From NCBI RefSeq assembly GCF_006120725.1, contig NZ_SWMU01000003.1:62001-126000 (forward strand): a DNA stretch of 64,000 bases, written 5' to 3'. This document shows positions 17,962 through 25,845 of this stretch, in pieces. A program made the position numbers and the translations under genes. Each line of letters opens with the position of its first letter. Position 1 is the first letter of the stretch. Source of the DNA: Mesohalobacter halotolerans. Lineage in GTDB: Bacteria; Bacteroidota; Bacteroidia; Flavobacteriales; Flavobacteriaceae. Under the pieces are notes generated by a model. It was not told the DNA's origin. It searched no databases and saw nothing but the letters and a program-made list of their open reading frames with translations.

Positions 17962-19398
17962 CTAATAAAATATACTAATTATTAACATACACCAGAGCAT
18001 CACCACAAATGGTCCTAACAGTCCCACAAATATTCCGCCAAACCTAAAATCGGATTGTTTAAGCATACCGGTACTAAAAGCAATAGCGTTTGGTGGTGTT
18101 GAAACTGGCAGTAATAATGCACATGAAGCAGAAAGCCCTATTATCAATGGTAATGTAATAGTATTGGATACATCGATGCTCATGATGAGAGATATGGCTA
18201 TAGGAATGAAAATTGTTGCAGTCGCAGTATTACTCATGATATTTGAAAATACTACAGTAAATAATCCAAATGCTATGTAAAGGACATAAATGTTGATATT
18301 TGAAGCTGGAATTAAACTAACAAAATACTGTGCCAAACCTTGCTCTTGAACAGCTAAACCAAGTGCCAAACCTCCGGCTACAAGCATTAAAGTATCCCAA
18401 GATAAAGCTCTAACATCATCAGATTCGATAATAGAAAACATCGTCAATGCAATAATTGGTATACCTGAGACAGCAGCAACTGGAATTCCGGTAATCCCTG
18501 ATGTTAACCATAAAAATAACGTTATGGATAAAATGATTAAAGTTATCCTTTTGTGTAATTTGGCGTGTTTATGTGGTCGTCGTTCTTCTGCTGTATTAAA
18601 TAAGTGATCAAGCTGTAATGTCTTAGTTTTTATGGGATGTTTTTTTAACAAAACATACCAAAAAATCATTATTAGTGTTAAGGCAATTGGAATACCAAAC
18701 ATCATCCATTCCAAAAATGAAATTTGAATTCCAACACCTTCCAAAGCACCTACAACAATAGCATTTGGTGCTGAGCCAATAATTGTTCCCATACCACCAA
18801 CAGATGCTGCAGCAGGAATACCAATAAGTAAATTTTTTGACAAAGCTGCTTTTGATCCTAAAGTCTTCAAAATGGGCGTAATCGTAGCAATCATCATAGC
18901 TGTTGTTGCCGTATTACTCATCAACATTGATAACACCGCTGTAAGCATCATTAAACCAAGCAATATAACACTGGCTTTATTTCCAAACTTTGGCACTGTA
19001 AGTTTCAATAAATCCTTATCTAAACCAGTCTTTTTCATGGCTTCAGCTAGAAAAAACCCGCCTAAAAACAACCAAATCACACTATCTGACCAGGTTTGAA
19101 CGTATTGCTTTACATTGTATGGTTCATCTGTACTCCCAATTGAAAAGACCAAATAACCGATAATGAGAATTCCAACTGCAAATGGCGGTATAGCTTCAGT
19201 AACCCAAAGCGCAATTGATAAAAATAAAATAAATAGAACATAATTCTGAGAATTATTAAATTCAGGGTCACTCACAAAATAAAAAAGCCCAAAAGCGACC
19301 AATACAGATAAAATGAAAAGTGTAAAATGGCTGTGCCAGTTTACGCGTTCATTAATTTTTCTTAGAAATTTACCGGCATAGGTTCTGGAATCTGCCAT
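17962..19398 (-). CDS. DASS/SLC13-family sodium-coupled anion transporter
   Basis: This 478-residue inner-membrane protein has about 11-12 hydrophobic segments. Two repeated Ser-Asn-Thr motifs, MSNTATTAMM and MSNTATATIF, are the sodium and carboxylate site of the divalent-anion:sodium symporter family, and PVSTPPNAIAFSTG is the matching second-half signature. Characterised members carry succinate, malate, citrate or sulfate; the substrate here cannot be read. The ATG at 19398 is 20 bases from a good promoter. It is probably monocistronic and convergent with nothing close. Confidence 0.9.
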   Translation of the reverse strand: MADSRTYAGKFLRKINERVNWHSHFTLFILSVLVAFGLFYFVSDPEFNNSQNYVLFILFLSIALWVTEAIPPFAVGILIIGYLVFSIGSTDEPYNVKQYVQTWSDSVIWLFLGGFFLAEAMKKTGLDKDLLKLTVPKFGNKASVILLGLMMLTAVLSMLMSNTATTAMMIATITPILKTLGSKAALSKNLLIGIPAAASVGGMGTIIGSAPNAIVVGALEGVGIQISFLEWMMFGIPIALTLIMIFWYVLLKKHPIKTKTLQLDHLFNTAEERRPHKHAKLHKRITLIILSITLFLWLTSGITGIPVAAVSGIPIIALTMFSIIESDDVRALSWDTLMLVAGGLALGLAVQEQGLAQYFVSLIPASNINIYVLYIAFGLFTVVFSNIMSNTATATIFIPIAISLIMSIDVSNTITLPLIIGLSASCALLLPVSTPPNAIAFSTGMLKQSDFRFGGIFVGLLGPFVVMLWCMLIISIFY

Positions 19399-19417
19399 TA
19401 AGAAAGTATTTATTCTA

Positions 19418-19450
19418 CAAAACTAAACATAAGTTTGATTGTAATGTCAA
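19418..19450 (-). promoter_or_regulatory. Promoter of the DASS transporter gene
   Basis: On the minus strand TTG (19450-19448) and TAGTTTTG (19425-19418) are 22 bases apart, a full match to the TTG/TAnnTTTG pattern. Transcription would start about 15 bases before the ATG. Confidence 0.6.
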
Positions 19451-19502
19451 ATTAATTTAAAGCTTTACCATTGATATGATTAAAGTCAATTTTGATATAT
19501 AA

Positions 19503-19964
19503 TTAATTCGAATTTTTTGGTTTGATACTCCATTTAAAATTAAACTGAGAGACCAAATCATTATTGTCATTATAGGCTTTAACCAATAATGTCATCTGTT
19601 CTGATGATTTATCCCTTAGACATTGCTGTACCGTTCTATTGACCTTTTGCCCCTGATGACATTCAAATCGTATTCGCCCAGTTGCTTTTTTGAAAAATTC
19701 ACAATGTGCTTCTATGACCAACATAGAAACTTTTTGGTTTTGTGATTTGATCGCCTGCATCACTAAAACCCCTGTACTTAACTCCGCAGCCATATTTTGT
19801 ACAGCAAAATACAAACTCTTAAAAGGATTTTGGTTAATCCAACGATGCTTGACGATAACTTGGGCTTTGGTATCATCAATCGCCTTGAGGCGAACACCAC
19901 AAATCCATGCAGACGGAAGCTTAAATAATAAAAACCAATTGACTTTAGAAGGGCTTAAAACCAT
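19503..19964 (-). CDS. DUF4442 hotdog-fold protein
   Basis: The 153-residue product matches the DUF4442 family, a thioesterase-like hotdog fold. Typical parts are the tryptophan-containing start WFLLFKLPSAWICGVRLKAI, the KHRWINQNPFKSLYFAVQNMAAEL segment (read as two pieces), and the central strand VEFFKK-like ending at residue ~100. Some hotdog proteins hydrolyse acyl-CoA; no activity is established for this one to my knowledge. The catalytic position cannot be assigned by eye. It is monocistronic and has no clear promoter. Confidence 0.75.
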   Translation of the reverse strand: MVLSPSKVNWFLLFKLPSAWICGVRLKAIDDTKAQVIVKHRWINQNPFKSLYFAVQNMAAELSTGVLVMQAIKSQNQKVSMLVIEAHCEFFKKATGRIRFECHQGQKVNRTVQQCLRDKSSEQMTLLVKAYNDNNDLVSQFNFKWSIKPKNSN

Positions 19965-20183
19965 TAATTAAGGACTATTAAATACATTATTTCTTAAAAA
20001 CTTCACTAAAATAATTAATTGTTTTACTTATTCAGTATACACGTTAAATAATAATGCTTTAATAAGAATTTTAATTAATTAAGTAATTAAATATCATATG
20101 TTTAAGCTTTTATACTTCGCATGCTAATCTATATCTGAAGAAATACAAAATCTTAAATATTTGTTAAATTATACTACTATGTA
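19965..20183. other. AT-rich intergenic region without a supported gene
   Basis: This very AT-rich spacer separates the DUF4442 gene from the PadR operon. I see no RNA gene, terminator or repeat in it beyond simple TTAATTAA runs. The PadR promoter begins at its right edge. Confidence 0.6.
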
Positions 20184-20215
20184 TTGCAAAGTAACTTCTT
20201 ATAAATGTATCTTTG
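20184..20215 (+). promoter_or_regulatory. Promoter of the PadR-PspC-GIN operon
   Basis: TTG (20184-20186) and a perfect TATCTTTG (20208-20215) are 21 bases apart. Transcription would start near 20219, about 38 bases before the padR ATG. PadR proteins often repress their own operon, so an operator may overlap this site, but no clear inverted repeat is visible. Confidence 0.6.
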
Positions 20216-20256
20216 TATCAGATATTACTATATATCTTAATTAATGTCAACAAATT

Positions 20257-20601
20257 ATGAATATAGAAAACACAAAAGCACAAATGCGAAAAGGTATATT
20301 AGAGTACTGCATTCTATCTATACTAAAAAATAAAGATGCTTATGTTGCTGAAATACTAGACGAGTTGAAATCGGCCAAACTTATAGTAGTTGAAGGCACA
20401 ATATATCCTTTATTAACCCGATTAAAAAATGCAGAACTTCTAGAATATCGTTGGGAGGAGTCTACCGGTGGACCGCCGAGAAAATACTATAAACTAACCT
20501 CTACCGGTCAAAAGTTTTTGGATGAACTTTCAGGCTCTTGGAAAGACCTTCAAATCGCTGTAAAAACTATAACAAACCCAAAACAAAATAACCATGAATA
20601 A
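20257..20601 (+). CDS. PadR-family winged-helix transcriptional regulator
   Basis: The 114-residue protein has the PadR wHTH core: KGILEYCILSIL, YVAEILDELK, VVEGTIYPLLTRLKNAELL (recognition helix region), and the wing GPPRKYYKLTSTGQKFL. It is of the short PadR-s2 subtype, with a single C-terminal helix for dimerisation. It is cytoplasmic and probably controls its own operon. The last 8 bases overlap the PspC gene, so the two are translationally coupled. In Bacteroidota this gene order (PadR, PspC, DUF2807) recurs and suggests envelope-stress control. Confidence 0.92.
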   Translation: MNIENTKAQMRKGILEYCILSILKNKDAYVAEILDELKSAKLIVVEGTIYPLLTRLKNAELLEYRWEESTGGPPRKYYKLTSTGQKFLDELSGSWKDLQIAVKTITNPKQNNHE

Positions 20602-22195
20602 AACCTTAGATATCAATATTGCCAATCAAATTTTTCATATTGATGAAAATGCTTATAAGGTTCTAAAAAACTATTTAGATGCCATAAAATCCTATTTGGC
20701 AAACGAAAACAGCCGTGACGAAATTATTCAGGATATTGAGTCTCGAATCGCTGAACTTTTTATAGAGCGTATGATTTCTGATAAACAAGTTATCACCTCT
20801 GAAGATGTCAAAGAGATTATCAAAATCATGGGTGAACCTCAAGACTACGACATATCTGAAGATGAAGATACTCAGCAAACACATCATAAACAATACGTCG
20901 ATAAAAAACTTTATCGAGATAAAGAAAATTCTTATATCAGCGGTGTCTCTGCTGGTTTAGGACATTACCTTGGCATCGATGTGGTTTGGGTGAGACTACT
21001 TTGGATATTATTTACAATATTTTCTACAGGTTGGTTTATACTTATCTATGTTTTGCTATGGATACTCGTTCCTGAAGCCAGAACCACAGCAGAAAAACTG
21101 GCCATGAAAGGAGAGCCCATCAACCTGTCCAATATTGAAAAAAAAATTAAAGAAGGCTACGATAATGTATCCGAAAAAATAAAAGATGTCGATGTTAAAA
21201 AACACTCAAAACAGGCTCAAAGTAACATCTCCTCTTTTTTTAATCAAGTAGAAAAAATTGCAATAAAAATTGGGGAAGTTCTAATAAAGATTATCGGTTT
21301 CTTTTTACTGGTGTTTTCTGGTTTAGGCCTCATTAGCTTATTGTTTACCGCCTTAGGCCTTGGTGGAGTAGGTTTGTTTGGCAATATAGATCTCATAGAA
21401 TCTGGTATCATAAGACTAGATGGACTAATCTATAGTGGCGTTCCCACTTGGTTAGCCATCATAGCAACTTTTATAGCAGTGGCTATTCCATTAATTCTAG
21501 TATTTATATTTAGTCTTAAAATGTTGTTTTCCAATCTAAAGCGGATAAACAGAACATTTATTATCTCTATAGTGGCCTTATGGATTTTAAGTATAGCTAC
21601 GCTTATCTTTATAGGGGTAAATTCATCTCTCAGAGAAAGAGTATCTGGAGAAATAGTTAATACCAACAGTTTGAATCTAACTCCACAAGACACTTTGTTT
21701 ATAAAGATGAGAGGTAACCTTGATTATACGGTGACTCCATTTAAACACAATGAAGAGAAAATAACTTACGATAAAAACGATAATAAAATTTTATACGACT
21801 CTAATGTTGATGTAAAATTTAATCACAGCAGTGATCAAGTGGCCTATATCAGAGTTTCAAAATGGACGTATGCTTTTGACGAAAATAAGGCTCGAAACCA
21901 AGCCAGCCTATTGACCTATAATTATGAAATAGATGCTAACCAGATTTTGTTAGACAGTTATTTACTCTCACCACCAGAATTAGTAGACAACTATCTCGGT
22001 ATAGATATTGACATTTATGTCCCGGAAGACCTAAAAATCAAATTAAATGAAAACACTAAAGACTTTCTTGAAAATTATTTTCATCCAATTGAAAGTGAAA
22101 ACAAATTTGATCAAATTTATGTATTGAATGATAACAAATTATCATGCTCAAGTTGTAAAATAAATGATAATACAGGCAACCCAATAGAACAATAA
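20594..22195 (+). CDS. PspC-domain membrane protein
   Basis: This 533-residue protein starts with a cytoplasmic region of about 95 residues typical of Bacteroidota PspC proteins (IDENAYKVLKNYLDAIKSYL, and DEIIQDIESRIAELFIERM). Residues about 104-160 are the PspC domain (LYRDKENSYISGVSAGLGHY, then GIDVVWVRLLWILFTIF and a second helix ending LVPEA). Three or four more membrane helices occupy about 225-345. The last 180 residues are predicted to face the periplasm. PspC in enterobacteria senses envelope stress and recruits PspA; whether this protein does so is inference. The gene overlaps padR by 8 bases and precedes the GIN-domain gene by 35 bases. Confidence 0.88.
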   Translation: MNKTLDINIANQIFHIDENAYKVLKNYLDAIKSYLANENSRDEIIQDIESRIAELFIERMISDKQVITSEDVKEIIKIMGEPQDYDISEDEDTQQTHHKQYVDKKLYRDKENSYISGVSAGLGHYLGIDVVWVRLLWILFTIFSTGWFILIYVLLWILVPEARTTAEKLAMKGEPINLSNIEKKIKEGYDNVSEKIKDVDVKKHSKQAQSNISSFFNQVEKIAIKIGEVLIKIIGFFLLVFSGLGLISLLFTALGLGGVGLFGNIDLIESGIIRLDGLIYSGVPTWLAIIATFIAVAIPLILVFIFSLKMLFSNLKRINRTFIISIVALWILSIATLIFIGVNSSLRERVSGEIVNTNSLNLTPQDTLFIKMRGNLDYTVTPFKHNEEKITYDKNDNKILYDSNVDVKFNHSSDQVAYIRVSKWTYAFDENKARNQASLLTYNYEIDANQILLDSYLLSPPELVDNYLGIDIDIYVPEDLKIKLNENTKDFLENYFHPIESENKFDQIYVLNDNKLSCSSCKINDNTGNPIEQ

Positions 22196-22230
22196 TTCGT
22201 CTATATATTTAACCTTAAAAACCAAAACTC

Positions 22231-23073
22231 ATGACAACATTATTAAAATTTTTAGTTTTTACCATTTTAACTTTCAGTGTACAATGCAACATTGATGGCT
22301 ACAATACCATTGATGGTGAAGGTGAAGTTGCTGAAAAAGAGTTAGACATTTCATCTTTTCAGGAGCTATCTCTAGCCAATGCTTGGGATGTAAAACTAGT
22401 TCAATCCAATCAAAACAAATTAGTTGTAAAAGCTAATGAAAACCTAATTGATGAGCTAGAAATAAATCAAGATGGACAAACTTTAAACATAAGAACCAAA
22501 AGTGGAAATAACATCGGTAGAGCAGATTCAAAACTAATTACAGTTTATTTTTCAAGTAAGTTATCCATAGTAAAAGCCTCGTCAGGTGTCAATCTATTTG
22601 CAGCCGAGCAACTTGTATTTGGCGATATTGAGATTTCATCTTCAAGCGGCTCTGATGTTGAATTAAACCTTAAAACAGAACAATTGAATTGTAGTAGTAG
22701 CAGCGGGTCTGATTTAAAGTTAAAAATCTCCTCTACAGATGTCGTTGCTAACTCTAGCAGTGGTTCTGACTTACAGCTTATCGGGAAAAGTAAATCTATA
22801 CAAGCGACATCTTCAAGTGGGTCAGATTTAAATATAGAAGGCTATACTGATGACTTAACTGCTAATTCTTCTAGCGGTTCAGATATAAATGCTAAAAAGT
22901 TAAAAGCCATAAATGTTACAGCGACAGCTAGTTCCGGCTCTAATATCGATGTTTATCCCATAGAAACTTTAGTCGGTAATGCCTCAAGTGGTTCAGATAT
23001 TAATTATCATAATGAGCCCAGCGGAAAAATAACCAAAAATGAATCCTCTGGAGGTGATGTAAGCTCTAGATAA
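22231..23073 (+). CDS. Exported GIN-domain (DUF2807) protein with SGSD repeats
   Basis: The 280-residue product has an N-terminal signal sequence ending near FSVQCN; Cys20 could be lipidated, but the lipobox is imperfect. Residues about 40-250 form the GIN/DUF2807 region. From about residue 135 the motif S-S-G-S-[DN] recurs eight times at 18-20-residue spacing, the last copy degenerate (SSGGD). That ladder is what a right-handed beta-helix shows. DUF2807 proteins are often encoded beside PspC in Bacteroidota and are thought to act at the cell surface; the activity is unknown. It is the last gene of the PadR operon, followed by an inverted repeat but no T-run. Confidence 0.85.
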   Translation: MTTLLKFLVFTILTFSVQCNIDGYNTIDGEGEVAEKELDISSFQELSLANAWDVKLVQSNQNKLVVKANENLIDELEINQDGQTLNIRTKSGNNIGRADSKLITVYFSSKLSIVKASSGVNLFAAEQLVFGDIEISSSSGSDVELNLKTEQLNCSSSSGSDLKLKISSTDVVANSSSGSDLQLIGKSKSIQATSSSGSDLNIEGYTDDLTANSSSGSDINAKKLKAINVTATASSGSNIDVYPIETLVGNASSGSDINYHNEPSGKITKNESSGGDVSSR

Positions 23074-23120
23074 ACATAAATTAAAAAGATGCTGCCTCAA
23101 AATATTTTTAAATGTCATTT

Positions 23121-23176
23121 TGAGCGGAGTCGAAATAATTTAGATGGCTGAGCGGAGTCGAAGCCATCTAAATTAT
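23121..23176. repeat. Dispersed-type hairpin repeat with GAGCGGAGTCGA core
   Basis: TGAGCGGAGTCGAA occurs twice (23121-23134 and 23149-23162). The second copy is the loop of a 15-bp perfect stem (23135-23149 with 23162-23176). The word is like the TTTCGACTCCGCTCA repeat seen between genes in many Bacteroidota genomes, from memory. It lies between two convergent genes, so it may act as a bidirectional transcription stop although there is no T-run. Confidence 0.65.
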
Positions 23177-23185
23177 AAATATAAG

Positions 23186-24346
23186 TTATTGCTTGATAAT
23201 TTTTACAGTTGTTTCTGAATGGTTTGTCAAAATTACTTTTGCCAAATACAATCCCTGCGATAAAACTTGAGCATTTATCTCAACTTCTGTAGAGTTTGGC
23301 TTAAGATTTAAGACTGTTTTGCCAAAAGCATCAAAGACTTGAATTTGCTTTATAGCAGTACCTGGATTTTCAAAAATCCAAACATCACGAGTGGGGTTTG
23401 GATATAACTGAAATTGCTCAAAAGACTGATCATTTAGGGATAATGTAGTAAACGTATACGTTTGATTATCTCTAAAAAAGCTAATATCATAAGTTCCAGC
23501 TGTTACTGGTATATTGTCAGATGAATTTGGCACTGCAGAACCGCTAGGAAAATCAGTTCCTCCCCAATTTACAGACCAATCTTGGTTTTGTCTAAATTTA
23601 AGCTCACCATCGTTCAATACTTGACTTCCTAATGAATATACATCGCCGTCTGTACTACTCATAAGAATATCGGTTGGATTATTATCGCTTGGCCAACCAG
23701 CTGCTGCGGGACCAACAATTCCAACATCAGGGATTTCAAAAGAATAATCTCCAGTGTTGAGATTAAAATTTACTTCATAAAAGCCAAATTGAGCAGGAAT
23801 CATCATTCCTCCCATAGAAGCAGTTCCCGTTGGAAAACTATTGGCACCATAAACGGTTGAAGTTCCGACTTCTTGAAATTGTAAATCACCATCACCAAAC
23901 TGTGTCACACTTAATTCATAATTGACGCCGTCAATGGTCTGCATTTGAGGATTTGATGAACCTGTTACGGCTGTACCAACAATTTCAATTTCAGTAAACG
24001 CTCCAACATCGGTAAAGGTGTAAGTATTGTTGTTTAAATCTAAAACAATATCGTAAACACCTGCTTGTACAGGAATATCACCATTTGTAATTGGTCCACT
24101 TGGAAAAGTATCTCCACCATAATTCACAGCCCAATCTTGGTTTTCTCTAAATTTTGCCGGACCGGTTGTAAGGGTTAAGCCATCAATAGAATGCGTACCA
24201 TCACCATTGTCTGTCAACATGATATCTGGTGTTGGGTTGCTGGCATCTGGCCAACCGTTGGCTGCAGGGCCAACAATACCTACAGTTTGCGCTTTCATCA
24301 TAAATGGAAAGCACAATAAAATTGTAAAAAATAATAATTGCTTCAT
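23186..24346 (-). CDS. SusE/SusF-like repeat protein with T9SS type A sorting tail
   Basis: The 386-residue protein has a signal peptide (1-19) and three repeats of about 90 residues. Repeats 1 and 3 are close (VGIVGPAANGWPDASNPTPD with FRENQDWAVNYGG, and VGIVGPAAAGWPSDNNPTD with FRQNQDWSVNWGG); repeat 2 is degenerate and lacks the tryptophan-rich part. Such units resemble the SusE/SusF outer-membrane glycan-binding domains. The last ~75 residues (LYPNPTRDVWIFENPG, then GLYLAKVILTNHSETTVKIIKQ) are a classic T9SS type A C-terminal sorting domain. So it is probably a secreted or surface glycan-binding protein. No susC/susD or glycoside hydrolase is next to it. A promoter lies at 24422-24429. 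Confidence 0.85.
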   Translation of the reverse strand: MKQLLFFTILLCFPFMMKAQTVGIVGPAANGWPDASNPTPDIMLTDNGDGTHSIDGLTLTTGPAKFRENQDWAVNYGGDTFPSGPITNGDIPVQAGVYDIVLDLNNNTYTFTDVGAFTEIEIVGTAVTGSSNPQMQTIDGVNYELSVTQFGDGDLQFQEVGTSTVYGANSFPTGTASMGGMMIPAQFGFYEVNFNLNTGDYSFEIPDVGIVGPAAAGWPSDNNPTDILMSSTDGDVYSLGSQVLNDGELKFRQNQDWSVNWGGTDFPSGSAVPNSSDNIPVTAGTYDISFFRDNQTYTFTTLSLNDQSFEQFQLYPNPTRDVWIFENPGTAIKQIQVFDAFGKTVLNLKPNSTEVEINAQVLSQGLYLAKVILTNHSETTVKIIKQ

Positions 24347-24421
24347 AATTTAAAGTTTTAATAATTTTAACTAATTTATATAATTTTTAGATGAAATACA
24401 AATTTCACATATAGATGTAAA

Positions 24422-24442
24422 CAAAAGTAATCCTTATTTTTG
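24422..24442. promoter_or_regulatory. Back-to-back -7 elements for the T9SS cargo gene and mazG
   Basis: TACTTTTG on the minus strand (24429-24422) faces the cargo gene and TATTTTTG on the plus strand (24435-24442) faces mazG. They are 5 bases apart, so polymerase can probably occupy only one at a time. Neither has a clean TTG at the ideal upstream distance. Confidence 0.5.
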
Positions 24443-24453
24443 AACCAAAAAAC

Positions 24454-25221
24454 ATGAAAAAACCTGAGGAAAAATCTTTTTCGAAATTGCTAAAAATCAT
24501 GGATGAGCTCCGAGCGGGTTGTCCTTGGGATAAAAAACAGACCATTCATACGTTAAGCCACCTTACCATTGAGGAAACTTATGAATTAACAGACGCTATT
24601 CTTGAAGAAGATTTTGAAAGCATGAAAGGCGAACTAGGTGATATTTTACTTCACATTGTATTTTACGCTAAAATAGCTTCAGAAAAAAATAAATTTGACA
24701 TTGAAGACGTAATTGAAACTATATGTAAAAAACTTATCCATAGACATCCTCATATATATGGGAATACAAAAGTTGAAAATGAAGAAGAAGTCAAGCAAAA
24801 CTGGGAAAATCTCAAATTAAAAGAAGGTAAGAATAGTGTCTTAGAAGGCGTTCCTAAAAGTCTACCGGCTCTTGTAAAGGCTCAACGTATTCAAGATAAA
24901 GTTGCTGGAGTTGGATTTGATTGGGAAAAACCAGAACAAATATTAGATAAGGTAAAGGAAGAAATTGAAGAGTTTGAGTTAGAAGCCAAAACTCAAAATC
25001 ACGAAAAAATGGAAGAAGAATTTGGAGATATGCTATTTGCATTGATCAATTATGCAAGACATCACAACATCAATCCGGAAAGAGCTTTACAGTTAACCAA
25101 TAAAAAATTTACCAATCGCTTTATTTATCTTGAAAAAGAGACACAAAAACAACATTTAAAGTTACAAGACATGACTTTAGATGAAATGAATAAATTCTGG
25201 GAAGAAGCTAAAAATTTATAA
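24454..25221 (+). CDS. mazG: Nucleoside triphosphate pyrophosphohydrolase MazG
   Basis: MazG hydrolyses NTPs and dNTPs to the monophosphate and pyrophosphate, helping to clean the nucleotide pool and tune ppGpp. The 255-residue chain has two MazG domains. The first carries CPWDKKQTIHTLSHLTIEE with the metal-binding EExxxxxD pattern (EETYELTDAI) and GELGDILLHIVFYAKIA; the second carries KEEIEEFELEAK and EEFGDMLFALINYARH. It has the usual bacterial length. A TATTTTTG element is 12 bases upstream. It is probably monocistronic or reads into the DUF4168 gene, which has its own promoter. Confidence 0.95.
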   Translation: MKKPEEKSFSKLLKIMDELRAGCPWDKKQTIHTLSHLTIEETYELTDAILEEDFESMKGELGDILLHIVFYAKIASEKNKFDIEDVIETICKKLIHRHPHIYGNTKVENEEEVKQNWENLKLKEGKNSVLEGVPKSLPALVKAQRIQDKVAGVGFDWEKPEQILDKVKEEIEEFELEAKTQNHEKMEEEFGDMLFALINYARHHNINPERALQLTNKKFTNRFIYLEKETQKQHLKLQDMTLDEMNKFWEEAKNL

Positions 25222-25229
25222 TTTTATCG

Positions 25230-25258
25230 TTGTAGAAGGTTCAATATTAATATATTTG
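25230..25258 (+). promoter_or_regulatory. Promoter of the DUF4168 gene
   Basis: TTG (25230-25232) and a perfect TATATTTG (25251-25258) are 18 bases apart. Transcription would start near 25262, about 15 bases before the ATG at 25277. Confidence 0.65.
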
Positions 25259-25276
25259 TTATTATAATATAATGAT

Positions 25277-25702
25277 ATGAAAACAACAGTATTTCTTATA
25301 GCGTTTATAATGGTAGGCATGTCTTATGGTCAAAAAGCTCAATTTTCTGATCAAACACTTCAAAAGTTTGCAAATGCCTACAAAGAAGTTAGAAATGAAA
25401 ATATGACATTCCAACTCAACATGGTGACAGCTATTGAAGATGCAGGTTTAACCAATGATGAATTCACTGAAATTCATACATTAGTTAAAAACCCTAATGC
25501 TGAAAAACAACCTACAGCAGCTCAAAAACGCCAATACAATCAAGCCTTTAAGAATATTCAAAATCTTAAAAAAGATATTCAGGAGACAATGGAAAGGTTG
25601 ATTGAAAATAATGGGTTAAAGTTAGAAACCTATCAAGCAATAGCCAAAGCCTCTCAAAACGATAAATCTTTAAACGATAAAATTCAGAAATTAATTCAAT
25701 AA
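25277..25702 (+). CDS. Secreted DUF4168 protein
   Basis: The 141-residue product has a clear signal peptide (MKTTVFLIAFIMVGMSYGQ) and a helical body matching DUF4168: FSDQTLQKFANAYKEVRNE near the start and NGLKLETYQAIAKASQND near the end. DUF4168 proteins occur in several bacterial phyla and have no known function that I am aware of. It is probably periplasmic. The gene has its own promoter and terminator and so is monocistronic. Confidence 0.82.
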   Translation: MKTTVFLIAFIMVGMSYGQKAQFSDQTLQKFANAYKEVRNENMTFQLNMVTAIEDAGLTNDEFTEIHTLVKNPNAEKQPTAAQKRQYNQAFKNIQNLKKDIQETMERLIENNGLKLETYQAIAKASQNDKSLNDKIQKLIQ

Positions 25703-25723
25703 AATTTTTTCTACACATAATTC

Positions 25724-25751
25724 AAGCCGACATTTTTGTCGGCTTTTTTTT
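25724..25751 (+). terminator. Intrinsic terminator after the DUF4168 gene
   Basis: AAGCCGACA (25724-25732) pairs perfectly with TGTCGGCTT (25737-25745) around a TTTT loop, and a run of T follows to about 25751. Confidence 0.92.
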
Positions 25752-25793
25752 ATACTTATAATTTATAACAAATTGTAAAAACCTATAACTAAA

Positions 25794-25826
25794 TTGTCGA
25801 CAATACAATAAAAGATAATACTTTTG
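25794..25826 (+). promoter_or_regulatory. Promoter of trxB
   Basis: TTG (25794-25796) and a perfect TACTTTTG (25819-25826) are 22 bases apart. The predicted start of transcription near 25830 leaves about 16 bases before the ATG at 25846. Confidence 0.55.
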
Positions 25827-25845
25827 CTAAATAAAATTATTGACC

